Below, one piece after another: positions 36,499 through 44,497 of a stretch of DNA of 64,000 nucleotides (position 1 is its first letter; each line of letters opens with the position of its first letter). The notes below the pieces were generated by a model that saw only the letters and a program-made list of their open reading frames with translations, did no database searches and was not told where the DNA came from. A program made the translations under genes and the position numbers. The stretch comes from an uncultured Porphyromonadaceae bacterium. Its GTDB lineage: Bacteria > Bacteroidota > Bacteroidia > Bacteroidales > Muribaculaceae. The DNA lies in NCBI GenBank assembly GCA_900548705.1, contig URLF01000001.1:1-64000 (forward strand), written 5' to 3'.

Positions 36499-36530
36499 TT
36501 TGATTATTTAGAATTTTGTTTGTAATTTTG
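36499..36530 (+). promoter_or_regulatory. Promoter of the polysaccharide locus
   Basis: TTTG (36499-36502), 20-nt spacer, TAATTTTG (36523-36530): full consensus. Transcription would start near 36537, giving a leader of about 230 nt before upxY. No inverted repeats flank it in the way invertible capsule promoters are flanked. Confidence 0.8.
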
Positions 36531-36763
36531 CAGTCGCCTTAACTCTCTCAAATAAGAGATTGATATTATCTCTCTGATTTATTGACAATTAAGGCTAAGG
36601 TTGCCGACTGAGCCCATGTATTTGGAGATGACGGAGACCGGAATGAGACCAACTTTGTCTTAGAACCGGTATCAATCAATATTATCCCTTCCCGGAGACA
36701 AAAACGTCGCAGGGAGGAGCTTGAGTATATTCCGTCGGCAACCGCAAAAAATGATTCCCTTAA
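36531..36763 (+). promoter_or_regulatory. Structured leader of the capsule transcript
   Basis: A hairpin at 36555-36560/36568-36573 is followed by a perfect 10-bp long-range pairing of 36599-36608 with 36734-36743, enclosing 125 nt. The second arm ends 20 nt before the upxY ATG. In Bacteroides fragilis, UpxY proteins prevent premature termination within their own locus's leader, so this RNA is the likely target of the protein encoded next (inference). Confidence 0.6.
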
Positions 36764-37291
36764 ATGGATACCGCAGCTAATTGGTATGCTATAAAGACCC
36801 GAAGCGAGGCCAACACTCAGGCTTTCCTCGAAAGTATCGGGGTGAAAGTATATGCTCCTCGCACGAATATGAGGAAAGCAGACCATAGTTCACAGATATC
36901 CAGACATTACATTATTCCACGGGTTTTGCTGATCGAAGCTTCTGAAGAGGAAGCCTTGCGCCTGGAGAAGGAAAGCAGGGGAGAGGAGCGTCCGGTTTCA
37001 CCATTCTGGATTTACCGTCTACCCGGCTCAGACCATATTCAGCCTATATCGGCAGAGGAGTTCAATCTTTTCCGGTTGCTAACAACCGATGATCCCGAAA
37101 CCCAGTGTCAGATTTATTGTAAGACCGACTTCCATATCGGACAGCATGTACGCGTGACCGCCGGCCCATTCGCTGGCTACACAGGCTACACCCGACGCAT
37201 CCGCAACAACAAACATGTGGTTGTCGAAATCGAAGGCCTCTGCGCCATCGCCCTCCCCTTCATCCATCCCTCACTCCTCCAGCCTCTCTGA
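36764..37291 (+). CDS. upxY: UpxY-family transcription antiterminator
   Basis: NusG-like elongation factor of 175 residues specific to Bacteroidales capsule operons. The NGN domain begins NWYAIKTRSEANTQAFLESIGVKVYAPR. A C-terminal KOW domain runs from about 123 (FHIGQHVRVTAGPFAGYTGYTRRI) with HVVVEIEGLCAIALPFI. Locus-specific UpxY proteins let RNA polymerase read through the long capsule operon. It is the first gene of the locus, after a 230-nt leader. The companion gene upxZ, which in B. fragilis blocks other loci, is absent. Confidence 0.9.
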   Translation: MDTAANWYAIKTRSEANTQAFLESIGVKVYAPRTNMRKADHSSQISRHYIIPRVLLIEASEEEALRLEKESRGEERPVSPFWIYRLPGSDHIQPISAEEFNLFRLLTTDDPETQCQIYCKTDFHIGQHVRVTAGPFAGYTGYTRRIRNNKHVVVEIEGLCAIALPFIHPSLLQPL

Positions 37292-37348
37292 TTTGCCGCA
37301 GGATACAGTAATATATATCTAACTCTTAAATTGTCTTGATTATATAGT

Positions 37349-38020
37349 ATGTTATTACAAATCCTGTTATTAATATTTCCTTGGTCTATCAGGAAACGAA
37401 TTCTTCAGCGATTTTGCAATTTCGAAATCGGAAACGGAAGCACTATCGGGTTCTCTGTGATTAGAGCAAGAAAAGTAATAATAGGCACAAATTCACACAT
37501 CGGTCATTTGAATTACTGTAAGGATATCGATAATTTAGAGATTGGTGACAATTCTGTAATCGGAAACAATAACAGAATAACAGGCTTTTCAGTTGAGTCA
37601 CCGACCGTAAAGTTATATGGGCATTTTTTACACATTATAAATCGAAAATGCGAACTGGTCATAGGAGACAACGTCGGCATAACGTCAAATCATTATTTTG
37701 ATTGTAATGGAGGTATTTATGTCGATGATTATGCGGAAATAGCTGGTCTGGACTCTATTTTTATGACCCATAGTATTGATTTAAAAGAATGTAGACAGGA
37801 TGCCGAAGCGATTCATATTGGTAAATATTCATTTGTAGGCGCACGCGTTACTATGCTTAAAGGAAGTTCAGTAGGTCATTGCTGCATTATTGCTGCTGGA
37901 GCAGTAGTTGATAAAGAGTTCAATGAAAATTACAGACTAATTGGAGGAGTCCCGGCTCACGACATCAAATCGGTGGAGGGTTATAAATTCTTTGAGCGCA
38001 GGGAGGCTTATGTAAGATAA
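37349..38020 (+). CDS. Hexapeptide-repeat acyltransferase
   Basis: A 223-residue protein with left-handed beta-helix repeats from about 28 to 200 (FEIGNGSTIGFSVIRARKVIIGT, LEIGDNSVIGNNNRI, LVIGDNVGITSNHYFDCNGGI, IHIGKYSFVGARVTMLKGSSVG, IIAAGAVVDKEFNENY). Such enzymes O- or N-acetylate sugars of surface polysaccharides, using acetyl-CoA in the cytoplasm. SIFMTHSIDLKE holds the catalytic-type His. It is the first biosynthetic gene after upxY, 57 nt downstream, and its DNA is clearly A+T-richer than upxY. Acceptor sugar unknown. Confidence 0.85.
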   Translation: MLLQILLLIFPWSIRKRILQRFCNFEIGNGSTIGFSVIRARKVIIGTNSHIGHLNYCKDIDNLEIGDNSVIGNNNRITGFSVESPTVKLYGHFLHIINRKCELVIGDNVGITSNHYFDCNGGIYVDDYAEIAGLDSIFMTHSIDLKECRQDAEAIHIGKYSFVGARVTMLKGSSVGHCCIIAAGAVVDKEFNENYRLIGGVPAHDIKSVEGYKFFERREAYVR

Positions 38021-38082
38021 AAACGAAAGTGGCTATAACTTATGCGGTAAGCACCTCTGCAATTTTCATAAACAGCTTCAAT

Positions 38083-39204
38083 ATGTCAAATAATACGCAA
38101 CCCACAAACGATTATAAGAATAATCTTAACGAATACTATAGCCGATACGGCGGCTTTTGGGTTTATCCCGAATTACTCGATTTCTGCTACCTTGTGAATC
38201 CATACTTCAAAAAATCAAAAATTATTGATGAAATGGAGGCTAATTTCAGAACTCTTGTATCTGAATATCCAGCCGGGATGACGGTAAACTCGGCTCTCGC
38301 TTCTGAGTGCTGGGGTATAAACTCCGAATATATAGTACCGGGGAACGGAGCAGCAGAGCTTATCAAAATCCTAATAGAGGACCTTGAGGGTAAATTAGGG
38401 ATAATCCGACCAACGTTTGAAGAATATCCAAATAGGTTTGATAAAAACAGATTGGAGGTTTTCATTCCCAGCAACGAAGATTTCAGATATGATGAGAACG
38501 ACCTAATAGATTATTTCGGCCGTCATCCCGTAGATACCATATTGTTAATCAATCCGGATAATCCAAGCGGAAATTTCGTTTCCAAATCAGGACTCCTGAC
38601 GTTGGCTGACTGGTGTCTGGCAAAAGGAGTTAAACTGATACTTGATGAGAGTTTTGTCGATTTCAGCGTCGGATTTGAGCATAACTCATGTCTATCAAAT
38701 AAAATATTGGAGCGATATCATAATCTGACAGTAATAAAATCCATATCAAAAAGTTATGGTGTCCCGGGACTGAGACTTGGCATTCTATGCAGCTCTGATA
38801 CAGACCTCATACACTCTATGAAAAAAAGGGTAAGCATATGGAATATCAACTCATTTGCTGAATTTTTCATGCAAATATACCCTAAATATCGTCAGGACTA
38901 TATATCGGCATGCAATCATTTCATAGAGACGCGTGACGAATTTGAACATAACTTAAAGAAAATACCCTTTATAAGGGTAATGCCATCGCAGGCCAATTAT
39001 TTTTTTATAGAAGTGTTGCCTCCATATAGCCCCACAGAGCTATGTGGACGACTACTCAAAGAACACAATATCCTCGCCAGTGCCTGTCTAGCTAAAAAAG
39101 GGATTACCCCCGACAGGTACATGCGGATAGCCGTGCGGAATAAAGCGGACAACAATCGATTGGCACAGGCTCTTATGTCTTTCTTTAATCACAAACATCT
39201 TTAA
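38083..39204 (+). CDS. PLP-dependent class I/II aminotransferase or amino-acid-phosphate decarboxylase
   Basis: A 373-residue fold-type I PLP enzyme resembling HisC/CobD. NPDNPSGNFVS near 165, VKLILDESFVDFSVG near 190 and the PLP lysine in VIKSISKSYGVPGLRLGIL near 228; the Arg of YMRIAVRNKADN near 350 would bind the substrate carboxylate. The start at 38083 follows an in-frame GTG with no family match. Relatives include histidinol-phosphate aminotransferase and threonine-phosphate or serine-phosphate decarboxylases. With a cytidylyltransferase and LicD in the same operon, a role in making a phospho-amino-alcohol is attractive but unproved. Histidine synthesis is unlikely from this position. 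Confidence 0.8.
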   Translation: MSNNTQPTNDYKNNLNEYYSRYGGFWVYPELLDFCYLVNPYFKKSKIIDEMEANFRTLVSEYPAGMTVNSALASECWGINSEYIVPGNGAAELIKILIEDLEGKLGIIRPTFEEYPNRFDKNRLEVFIPSNEDFRYDENDLIDYFGRHPVDTILLINPDNPSGNFVSKSGLLTLADWCLAKGVKLILDESFVDFSVGFEHNSCLSNKILERYHNLTVIKSISKSYGVPGLRLGILCSSDTDLIHSMKKRVSIWNINSFAEFFMQIYPKYRQDYISACNHFIETRDEFEHNLKKIPFIRVMPSQANYFFIEVLPPYSPTELCGRLLKEHNILASACLAKKGITPDRYMRIAVRNKADNNRLAQALMSFFNHKHL

Positions 39205-39270
39205 TATTGTGTAGCATTATCGCACAAGCTAAAAATATTCAATAACCCAAAAGATAAATCTACATCGATT

Positions 39271-39758
39271 ATGAAAATTCCAAAACTCATACGAAACACA
39301 TCGATTTATAAGATAGTACGACAACTTTATGTTGCCCGTATAATTGGTAATCAATTGATTAAAGCTGGAATTACAAAGTATTCGAAAATAAACCACCAAT
39401 TGGTTCATTAAACGATTTTATCGATGCATCAGAAGAGACCTTGTGTCGTATGACGAATTTTTTCATCAGTATAATTTTTATGAACGAACAGAATCAGAAA
39501 GAAAAGAATTTGTGTCTGATGTAATAATGACATTTATTACCACAGCTATCTCACTGATAACATAAAGAGGATTTTATGGAATAAGGTAAACACACTCAAA
39601 ACATTTCATTATCTGATATCGCGTAGATGGCTTCATGCAGGAGAAGCTTCTTATGTAGATTTCAAAAATCTTATAATGTAAATGATGTTATTGTCAAACC
39701 GATAGAATCAAGTTGTGGACACTGGTTTGACATTCCGTGGATTTATAAATGTCTTTAA
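39271..39758 (+). pseudogene. Decayed sugar-transfer-associated ATP-grasp gene
   Basis: No open frame spans this stretch, but fragments in different frames resemble the ATP-grasp gene at 42407. The fragments are an N-terminal piece from the ATG at 39271 (MKIPKLIRNTSIYKIVRQLY) ending at a stop near 39411, then RRDLVSYDEFFHQYNFYE and TESERKEFVSD. Further on come ISRRWLHAGEASYVDF and finally VKPIESSCGHWFDI, the ATP-grasp lysine/Gly-loop region, near 39697-39740. The C-terminal half is missing. Multiple frameshifts and a truncation make it non-functional. It fills the 630-bp gap before the flippase gene. Confidence 0.7.
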
Positions 39759-39833
39759 AGAAAGGGAATAAGACTAGATTACAACAGCTTTTAAGTTGAG
39801 ATTGGTTTAGTTATATAAAGTACTCGAACATAT

Positions 39834-41282
39834 ATGTCTCATTCAAAAGTCTTTTCCGGAGTTATTTGGGCTTCTGTGCAAAGATTTGGGAATTTAGCAA
39901 TCAGCTTTGTTTCCACAATGGTCATGGCAAGGCTCCTTTCGCCGAATGAATTTGGAGTAATAGGCATGCTCATGTTTTTCTTGGCATTAGCTCAGACTTT
40001 TGTTGATAGTGGACTGGGGGCTGCACTGGTGCAGAAAAAAGAACTTGATATATTAGATACGAGCACGGCATTTTATATCAACATAATATTATCATCTGTA
40101 CTATATTGTATTTTATTCTTATGTGCCCCGGCAATCTCAAGATTTTATAATCTTGAGATTGTATGTCCTCTGCTTAGAGTGATGGGGCTGACACTATTTA
40201 TTCAGGGGTTTACATTAGTCCAAACCTCACTATGTCAAAAGGAATTACAATTCAAAACGCTTTCAATATGCAACCTGACCGGCTCAATCACATTAGCAAT
40301 TATCGGTATATGTGCGGCTTTGGCAGGGTGTGGGGTCTGGAGTTTTGTCATCCGGTCTTTGTCCGGCTCTTTAATATCATCCATTTTATTGTGGAAAGCC
40401 TCGAATTGGAGACCAAAATTCATTTTCAGCAGGGATAGAATGAAGCATCTATTTAATTTCGGAGGCTTTATGCTTTTATCGAGTCTGTGCATAACGATTT
40501 CTAACAATGTTCAGTCATTGGTTATCGGGAAAATGTTTTCGCCATCAATTTTGGGCAAATTTACTCAGGCGAAAACATTAAGAAACATTCCTGCAGATAG
40601 CATCCAACAGGTAATCGGCCAAGTTTTGTTCCCTGAATTTTCCAAGCATCAAGATCATGATGAAATAATTAAAGACAAACTTAACAAAAGTGTTTATATC
40701 CTTTCTTTTCTCGTAATTCCGATGATGTTGCTCTGCATAATTATTGCAAAACCATTGATTTTGTTTTTTTATGGAGAAAAATGGATTGAAGCTGTCCCCT
40801 ATTTTCAAATTCTCTGCATAGGTGGAATCCCTTATTGTATACAAGATGTAAATATAAACGTAATAAAAGCCAAAGGCAAAAGCAGGATTCTGTTTTATCT
40901 TAATCTTGTAAAAGCCTTTGTGTTTTGTGGAATGACAATTGTAGGCGGTATATATTATGGGTTGCAAGGACTTTTGTATATGGCCGTAATTTATAATGTC
41001 TTAGCTTATTTGTGCTTTGCTATAGTGGGCACCGGTATTATAAAGACAAACATATGTGAACAACTAAAAGCTATTTCTAAATGCTTGTTTTACGCATGCA
41101 TTCCATTTGTGGTATCAATGTATCTGAATAGCTATCTTGAAGCCTATATGGCATTTATCCGAATCACAGTCATAAGCTTTATATATATTTCAATCTATTT
41201 ATGTGTTTCTTGGATGTGTAAATCCGAGGCATTGAAATATTTGTTGCATCAGGTCTCAATTACCCACAAAACATCAAATTGA
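39834..41282 (+). CDS. wzx: Wzx-type polysaccharide flippase (first copy)
   Basis: Inner-membrane MOP-superfamily lipid-linked oligosaccharide flippase of 482 residues with about 12-14 hydrophobic segments. The N-terminus SKVFSGVIWASVQRFGNLAISFVSTMVMARLLSP is the polysaccharide biosynthesis protein signature, and the conserved SLCQKELQFKTLS and ASNWRPKF segments follow. It would move the finished repeat unit across the membrane. DNA is A+T-rich. A second flippase gene is at 53308; only about a third of residues appear alike by eye, so they are not a recent duplication. Confidence 0.9.
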   Translation: MSHSKVFSGVIWASVQRFGNLAISFVSTMVMARLLSPNEFGVIGMLMFFLALAQTFVDSGLGAALVQKKELDILDTSTAFYINIILSSVLYCILFLCAPAISRFYNLEIVCPLLRVMGLTLFIQGFTLVQTSLCQKELQFKTLSICNLTGSITLAIIGICAALAGCGVWSFVIRSLSGSLISSILLWKASNWRPKFIFSRDRMKHLFNFGGFMLLSSLCITISNNVQSLVIGKMFSPSILGKFTQAKTLRNIPADSIQQVIGQVLFPEFSKHQDHDEIIKDKLNKSVYILSFLVIPMMLLCIIIAKPLILFFYGEKWIEAVPYFQILCIGGIPYCIQDVNINVIKAKGKSRILFYLNLVKAFVFCGMTIVGGIYYGLQGLLYMAVIYNVLAYLCFAIVGTGIIKTNICEQLKAISKCLFYACIPFVVSMYLNSYLEAYMAFIRITVISFIYISIYLCVSWMCKSEALKYLLHQVSITHKTSN

Positions 41283-41312
41283 TTGTAAGATATAATATAA
41301 TTTGTAATTCAT

Positions 41313-42410
41313 ATGAAGATTGTTGCCGTTGGTGATATAATGCCAGGAGGCATTTTAAATATCAAAAAAAATGAATTTATATCTGACGAGCTCAGATGCA
41401 TACTTCAACAGGGAGATATTCGAGTTGGGACACTTGAGACTGCAGTAGGAAATCGCCCTGAATTCAACGAAGAGAAAATGCGTCGCAAGGCAGATGTGAT
41501 TTATGTCCGAGATGAGGATTTGGTCAGACTAAAAGACCTGGATATAAACATCGTATCACTTGCTAATAATCATTTTACTGATTTAGGAGAGATAGGAGCA
41601 AAGCATACTATTCGATTGCTTGACGAGATGGGGATACTTCACTGCGGGGCTGGAGATAACATCGAGAGCGCAAGTAAGCCCGCGGTAATATCCAAAAATG
41701 GGAAAACGTATGCATTCCTCGCGTTCTGTGATTGGCGTGATGAGACCGTAGGTTGGTGTCCATTTGCGACAAATAACAGCTACGGAGTCAATCCTATGAC
41801 AGATGAATATGTCGTCTCCGAGATACAAAAATATAAATTGCAATATGATTATGTAGTCGTGATTCCGCATTGGGGTATGGAATATATTATTCCTCCATCT
41901 CTAAACGCATATAGAATGGCTCAAAAGATGATTGAAGCTGGTGCTGATATTATTCTTGGCGGGCATACTCATTGTATCCAACCAATTTGGAAATATCGAA
42001 ACAGGCCTGTTGTATTCAGTATGGGTAATTTCCTATTTCCTGACAGGTTACTTAACACCCCTCGTTCAACTTATTATCCTGATGGGGATATAAACATAGA
42101 GGAATTGCCCGTCACGTATGGCTATCCGAAATATGTCGACTGTATAACATTCAAGAAATGGAATATGATGGCTCGTTACGGACTAATTGTCACCATTGAC
42201 TTACTTGACAATTCATATTCAGTCTCAACCAACGTTTCATACCTCAGTGATGATAATTATCTGACTTTATTCAATGAACAGATATATTATCATAAGAATA
42301 TACGTCGAGCATCAAAGGCTCTTAACACAGGATTTTATCCTTTGATATATACTACGATAACAAATCTCCTCAAGCTTAAGAATCATACCAAGAATTTGTT
42401 AAAACTATGA
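41313..42410 (+). CDS. CapA-family (poly-gamma-glutamate synthesis-like) protein
   Basis: A 365-residue metallophosphoesterase-fold protein of the CapA/PgsA family. GDIMPGG at residues 7-13, GDIRVGTLETAVG, VSLANNHFTDLG near 76, VVIPHWGMEY, and LGGHTHCIQPIWKY near 215 are the metal-site motifs (Asp, Asn, His). CapA proteins are needed for polyglutamate capsule in Bacillus, but many act in other polysaccharide loci with unknown substrates. No signal peptide is seen, so it is probably cytoplasmic. Its stop overlaps the next gene's start (ATGA), tying it to the ATP-grasp enzyme and the ornithine-cyclodeaminase-family enzyme. Confidence 0.85.
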   Translation: MKIVAVGDIMPGGILNIKKNEFISDELRCILQQGDIRVGTLETAVGNRPEFNEEKMRRKADVIYVRDEDLVRLKDLDINIVSLANNHFTDLGEIGAKHTIRLLDEMGILHCGAGDNIESASKPAVISKNGKTYAFLAFCDWRDETVGWCPFATNNSYGVNPMTDEYVVSEIQKYKLQYDYVVVIPHWGMEYIIPPSLNAYRMAQKMIEAGADIILGGHTHCIQPIWKYRNRPVVFSMGNFLFPDRLLNTPRSTYYPDGDINIEELPVTYGYPKYVDCITFKKWNMMARYGLIVTIDLLDNSYSVSTNVSYLSDDNYLTLFNEQIYYHKNIRRASKALNTGFYPLIYTTITNLLKLKNHTKNLLKL

Positions 42411-43531
42411 GCATCTTTGATAAAATAAAACGCACTTACGATTGGGCTATATCCAATTTATATGTTAAACCATTGCTTCTTAAGAATTTACTCAGGAATA
42501 AGCATTTGTATGACTCTTCTTCATATTACCCTGATAAAGAAGCTCGAAGTAAACGTCAGAATTTTATTTTTCAGGTGGGACAAATCATAAAATACGGTCT
42601 TGCAAATGAATTTTATTTCATGTATGGTCTTGATGTCAAGTCAGATGAAGAGCGCAAGGAATATATGAATTACCAACCATTTATGATTCGACGGAATTAT
42701 CTTAATTATGAGCATAATCCTCATAACAGCACATGTATACTCCGCAATAAATTATATTTTGATATTTTTGCGAACGCAATAGGCATAACGACACCAAAAA
42801 TCAGAGCATATTACTCTAATGACACACTCTACATATGGAACGACGGATTTGTCAAAACATCATTTGATGAATTATTGAATTTTAATGATGTTGAGCTGTT
42901 TTGCAAGGAAACAGAAGGTGAATGCGGTGTAGGTATATTCAGACTTGTAATCCGCAATAATAAAGCGTATATTGAGGGGTTAGAAATATCTCCAAAAGAT
43001 CTCGAAACAAAAATAAAAGGATGTGAATATATTTTCCAAGAGACTGTGTGTCAGCACCCTGAAATGTCACGTCTCTATTCGGGGAGCATCAATACAATGC
43101 GTCTCGTAACGGTAAGAAGTCTTAAAGACGAGAAAATTCACATTATGCCGTCAATACTCCGCATAGGTGCGCATGGCAGCTTTGTGGATAACACCTCACA
43201 AGGAGGACTTGCTGTTGGATTCGATTTGAATACCGGCCAACTTCATAAATATGGATTTTATAAGCCAAAATTCGGACTTAGAACAGAGGTCCACCCCGAC
43301 AGTTTGGTGAGGCTGAATGAGTTCTACATACCGATGCTTAAAGATGCTGAAGAAAAGGCCATATATTTCCATACAATGCTTAAGGATGTCCACTCTATTG
43401 GTTGGGATATTGCAATTGGGAGAACCGGACCTATATTCATTGAAGGTAATGACAATTGGGAAATCAATGGCCCTCAGGTTGGCAATCATGGTTTGAAGAA
43501 AGAGTTTGAAGAGTATTTTTTTGAAAAATGA
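42407..43531 (+). CDS. Sugar-transfer-associated ATP-grasp protein
   Basis: A 374-residue protein of the ATP-grasp type found in polysaccharide loci. The N-terminal half has FYFMYGLDVKSDEERKEYMN. Nucleotide- and metal-binding features follow: GECGVGIFRLVIRNNKAYIEG near 168, EYIFQETVCQHPEM, INTMRLVTVRS, and GWDIAIGRTGPIFIEGNDNWEIN near 340. ATP-grasp enzymes ligate a carboxylate to an amine or thiol, so an amide-linked amino-acid decoration is possible. It overlaps the genes on both sides by 4 nt. A decayed homologue lies at 39271. Confidence 0.8.
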   Translation: MSIFDKIKRTYDWAISNLYVKPLLLKNLLRNKHLYDSSSYYPDKEARSKRQNFIFQVGQIIKYGLANEFYFMYGLDVKSDEERKEYMNYQPFMIRRNYLNYEHNPHNSTCILRNKLYFDIFANAIGITTPKIRAYYSNDTLYIWNDGFVKTSFDELLNFNDVELFCKETEGECGVGIFRLVIRNNKAYIEGLEISPKDLETKIKGCEYIFQETVCQHPEMSRLYSGSINTMRLVTVRSLKDEKIHIMPSILRIGAHGSFVDNTSQGGLAVGFDLNTGQLHKYGFYKPKFGLRTEVHPDSLVRLNEFYIPMLKDAEEKAIYFHTMLKDVHSIGWDIAIGRTGPIFIEGNDNWEINGPQVGNHGLKKEFEEYFFEK

Positions 43532-44496
43532 AGATAATAACGCATCAACAGATTAAATCTCTTGGCATAACGCCTCGTCAATGTGTCGAGTGGATTTATG
43601 AAAGTTTCTTTAATAAGAATCAGGCTCAGTTGCCGGCAAAAATAAGCGTCCACCCGAGCGACACCGATTTTTTCACATCGATGCCATGTCTGTTGCCGGA
43701 ATCAGACAATCTTGAAAGCCCCCGGTATTTCGGCATCAAAGAAGTCCACCGCATAGCGGGTGCCACTCCAAGTCTCGGGAGCGATATGATGCTTTATAAT
43801 GCGCGAAATGGCGAATTATTGGCCCTTGCGGATTGCGATTGGGTTACTACAATGCGTACAGGAGCCGTAGCTGCCGTGACAGCAAAGGCACTTCGCAAGG
43901 ATGGTGCGGATGTATATGGTTTTATCGGGCTTGGCAATACTGCTCGTGCCACACTGTTATGTGTTTTGGAAGCGGAGACTCAGAAACACTTTAAAATAAA
44001 GCTTTTGAAGTATAAGAATCAGGCAGACATATTTATTGAAAGATTCCAAGCCTACAATAATGTCACATTTGATATTGTAGATACAAAGGAAGAACTTGCC
44101 GAAAAATCTGATGTACTAATAAGCTGTATCACAAGTGCTGACGGGCTGCTGTTTGAGGATGAAAGGATTTTCAAACCCGGCATAACTATAATTCCGGTTC
44201 ACATGAGGGGATTTCAGAACTGTGACACGGTTTTTGATCGTGTGTTCGGTGATGACACTGACCATGTCAAAAATTTTAAGTATTTCGGAAAATTCAAGGA
44301 CTTCAATGAAATAGGAGAAGTGCTTGCCGGACGTGATAAAGGACGCAAATCTCAGCTACAAAGAATATTAGCCTACAATTACGGGCTCGCGTTACACGAT
44401 GTAATATTTGTCTCAAAGATATATGAACTTGTATCTGACAGGTATGACATCAGAGACATCGAGACAAACAAGCCAACAGATAAATTTTGGATTTAG
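43528..44496 (+). CDS. Ornithine cyclodeaminase/mu-crystallin-family enzyme
   Basis: A 322-residue NAD-dependent protein. The substrate side shows YFGIKEVHRIAGATPSLGSDMMLYNARNGELLALAD, then TTMRTGAVAAVTAKAL, and the NAD-binding Rossmann loop GFIGLGNTARATL near 130. The family includes ornithine cyclodeaminase, alanine dehydrogenase, ketimine reductases and SbnB-type diamino acid synthases. Inside a capsule operon it most likely makes or reduces an amino or imino acid for decoration of the polymer; the exact reaction cannot be read from sequence. Overlaps the ATP-grasp gene by 4 nt; the fusion gene starts 2 nt after its stop. Confidence 0.82.
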   Translation: MKIITHQQIKSLGITPRQCVEWIYESFFNKNQAQLPAKISVHPSDTDFFTSMPCLLPESDNLESPRYFGIKEVHRIAGATPSLGSDMMLYNARNGELLALADCDWVTTMRTGAVAAVTAKALRKDGADVYGFIGLGNTARATLLCVLEAETQKHFKIKLLKYKNQADIFIERFQAYNNVTFDIVDTKEELAEKSDVLISCITSADGLLFEDERIFKPGITIIPVHMRGFQNCDTVFDRVFGDDTDHVKNFKYFGKFKDFNEIGEVLAGRDKGRKSQLQRILAYNYGLALHDVIFVSKIYELVSDRYDIRDIETNKPTDKFWI

Positions 44497-44497
44497 G

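Noticed and set aside
36310..36764. Invertible capsule promoter
   Set aside because: I looked for inverted repeats on both sides of the promoter at 36499-36530 and found none. The 10-bp repeat at 36599/36734 lies entirely downstream of the promoter and fits an RNA stem better.
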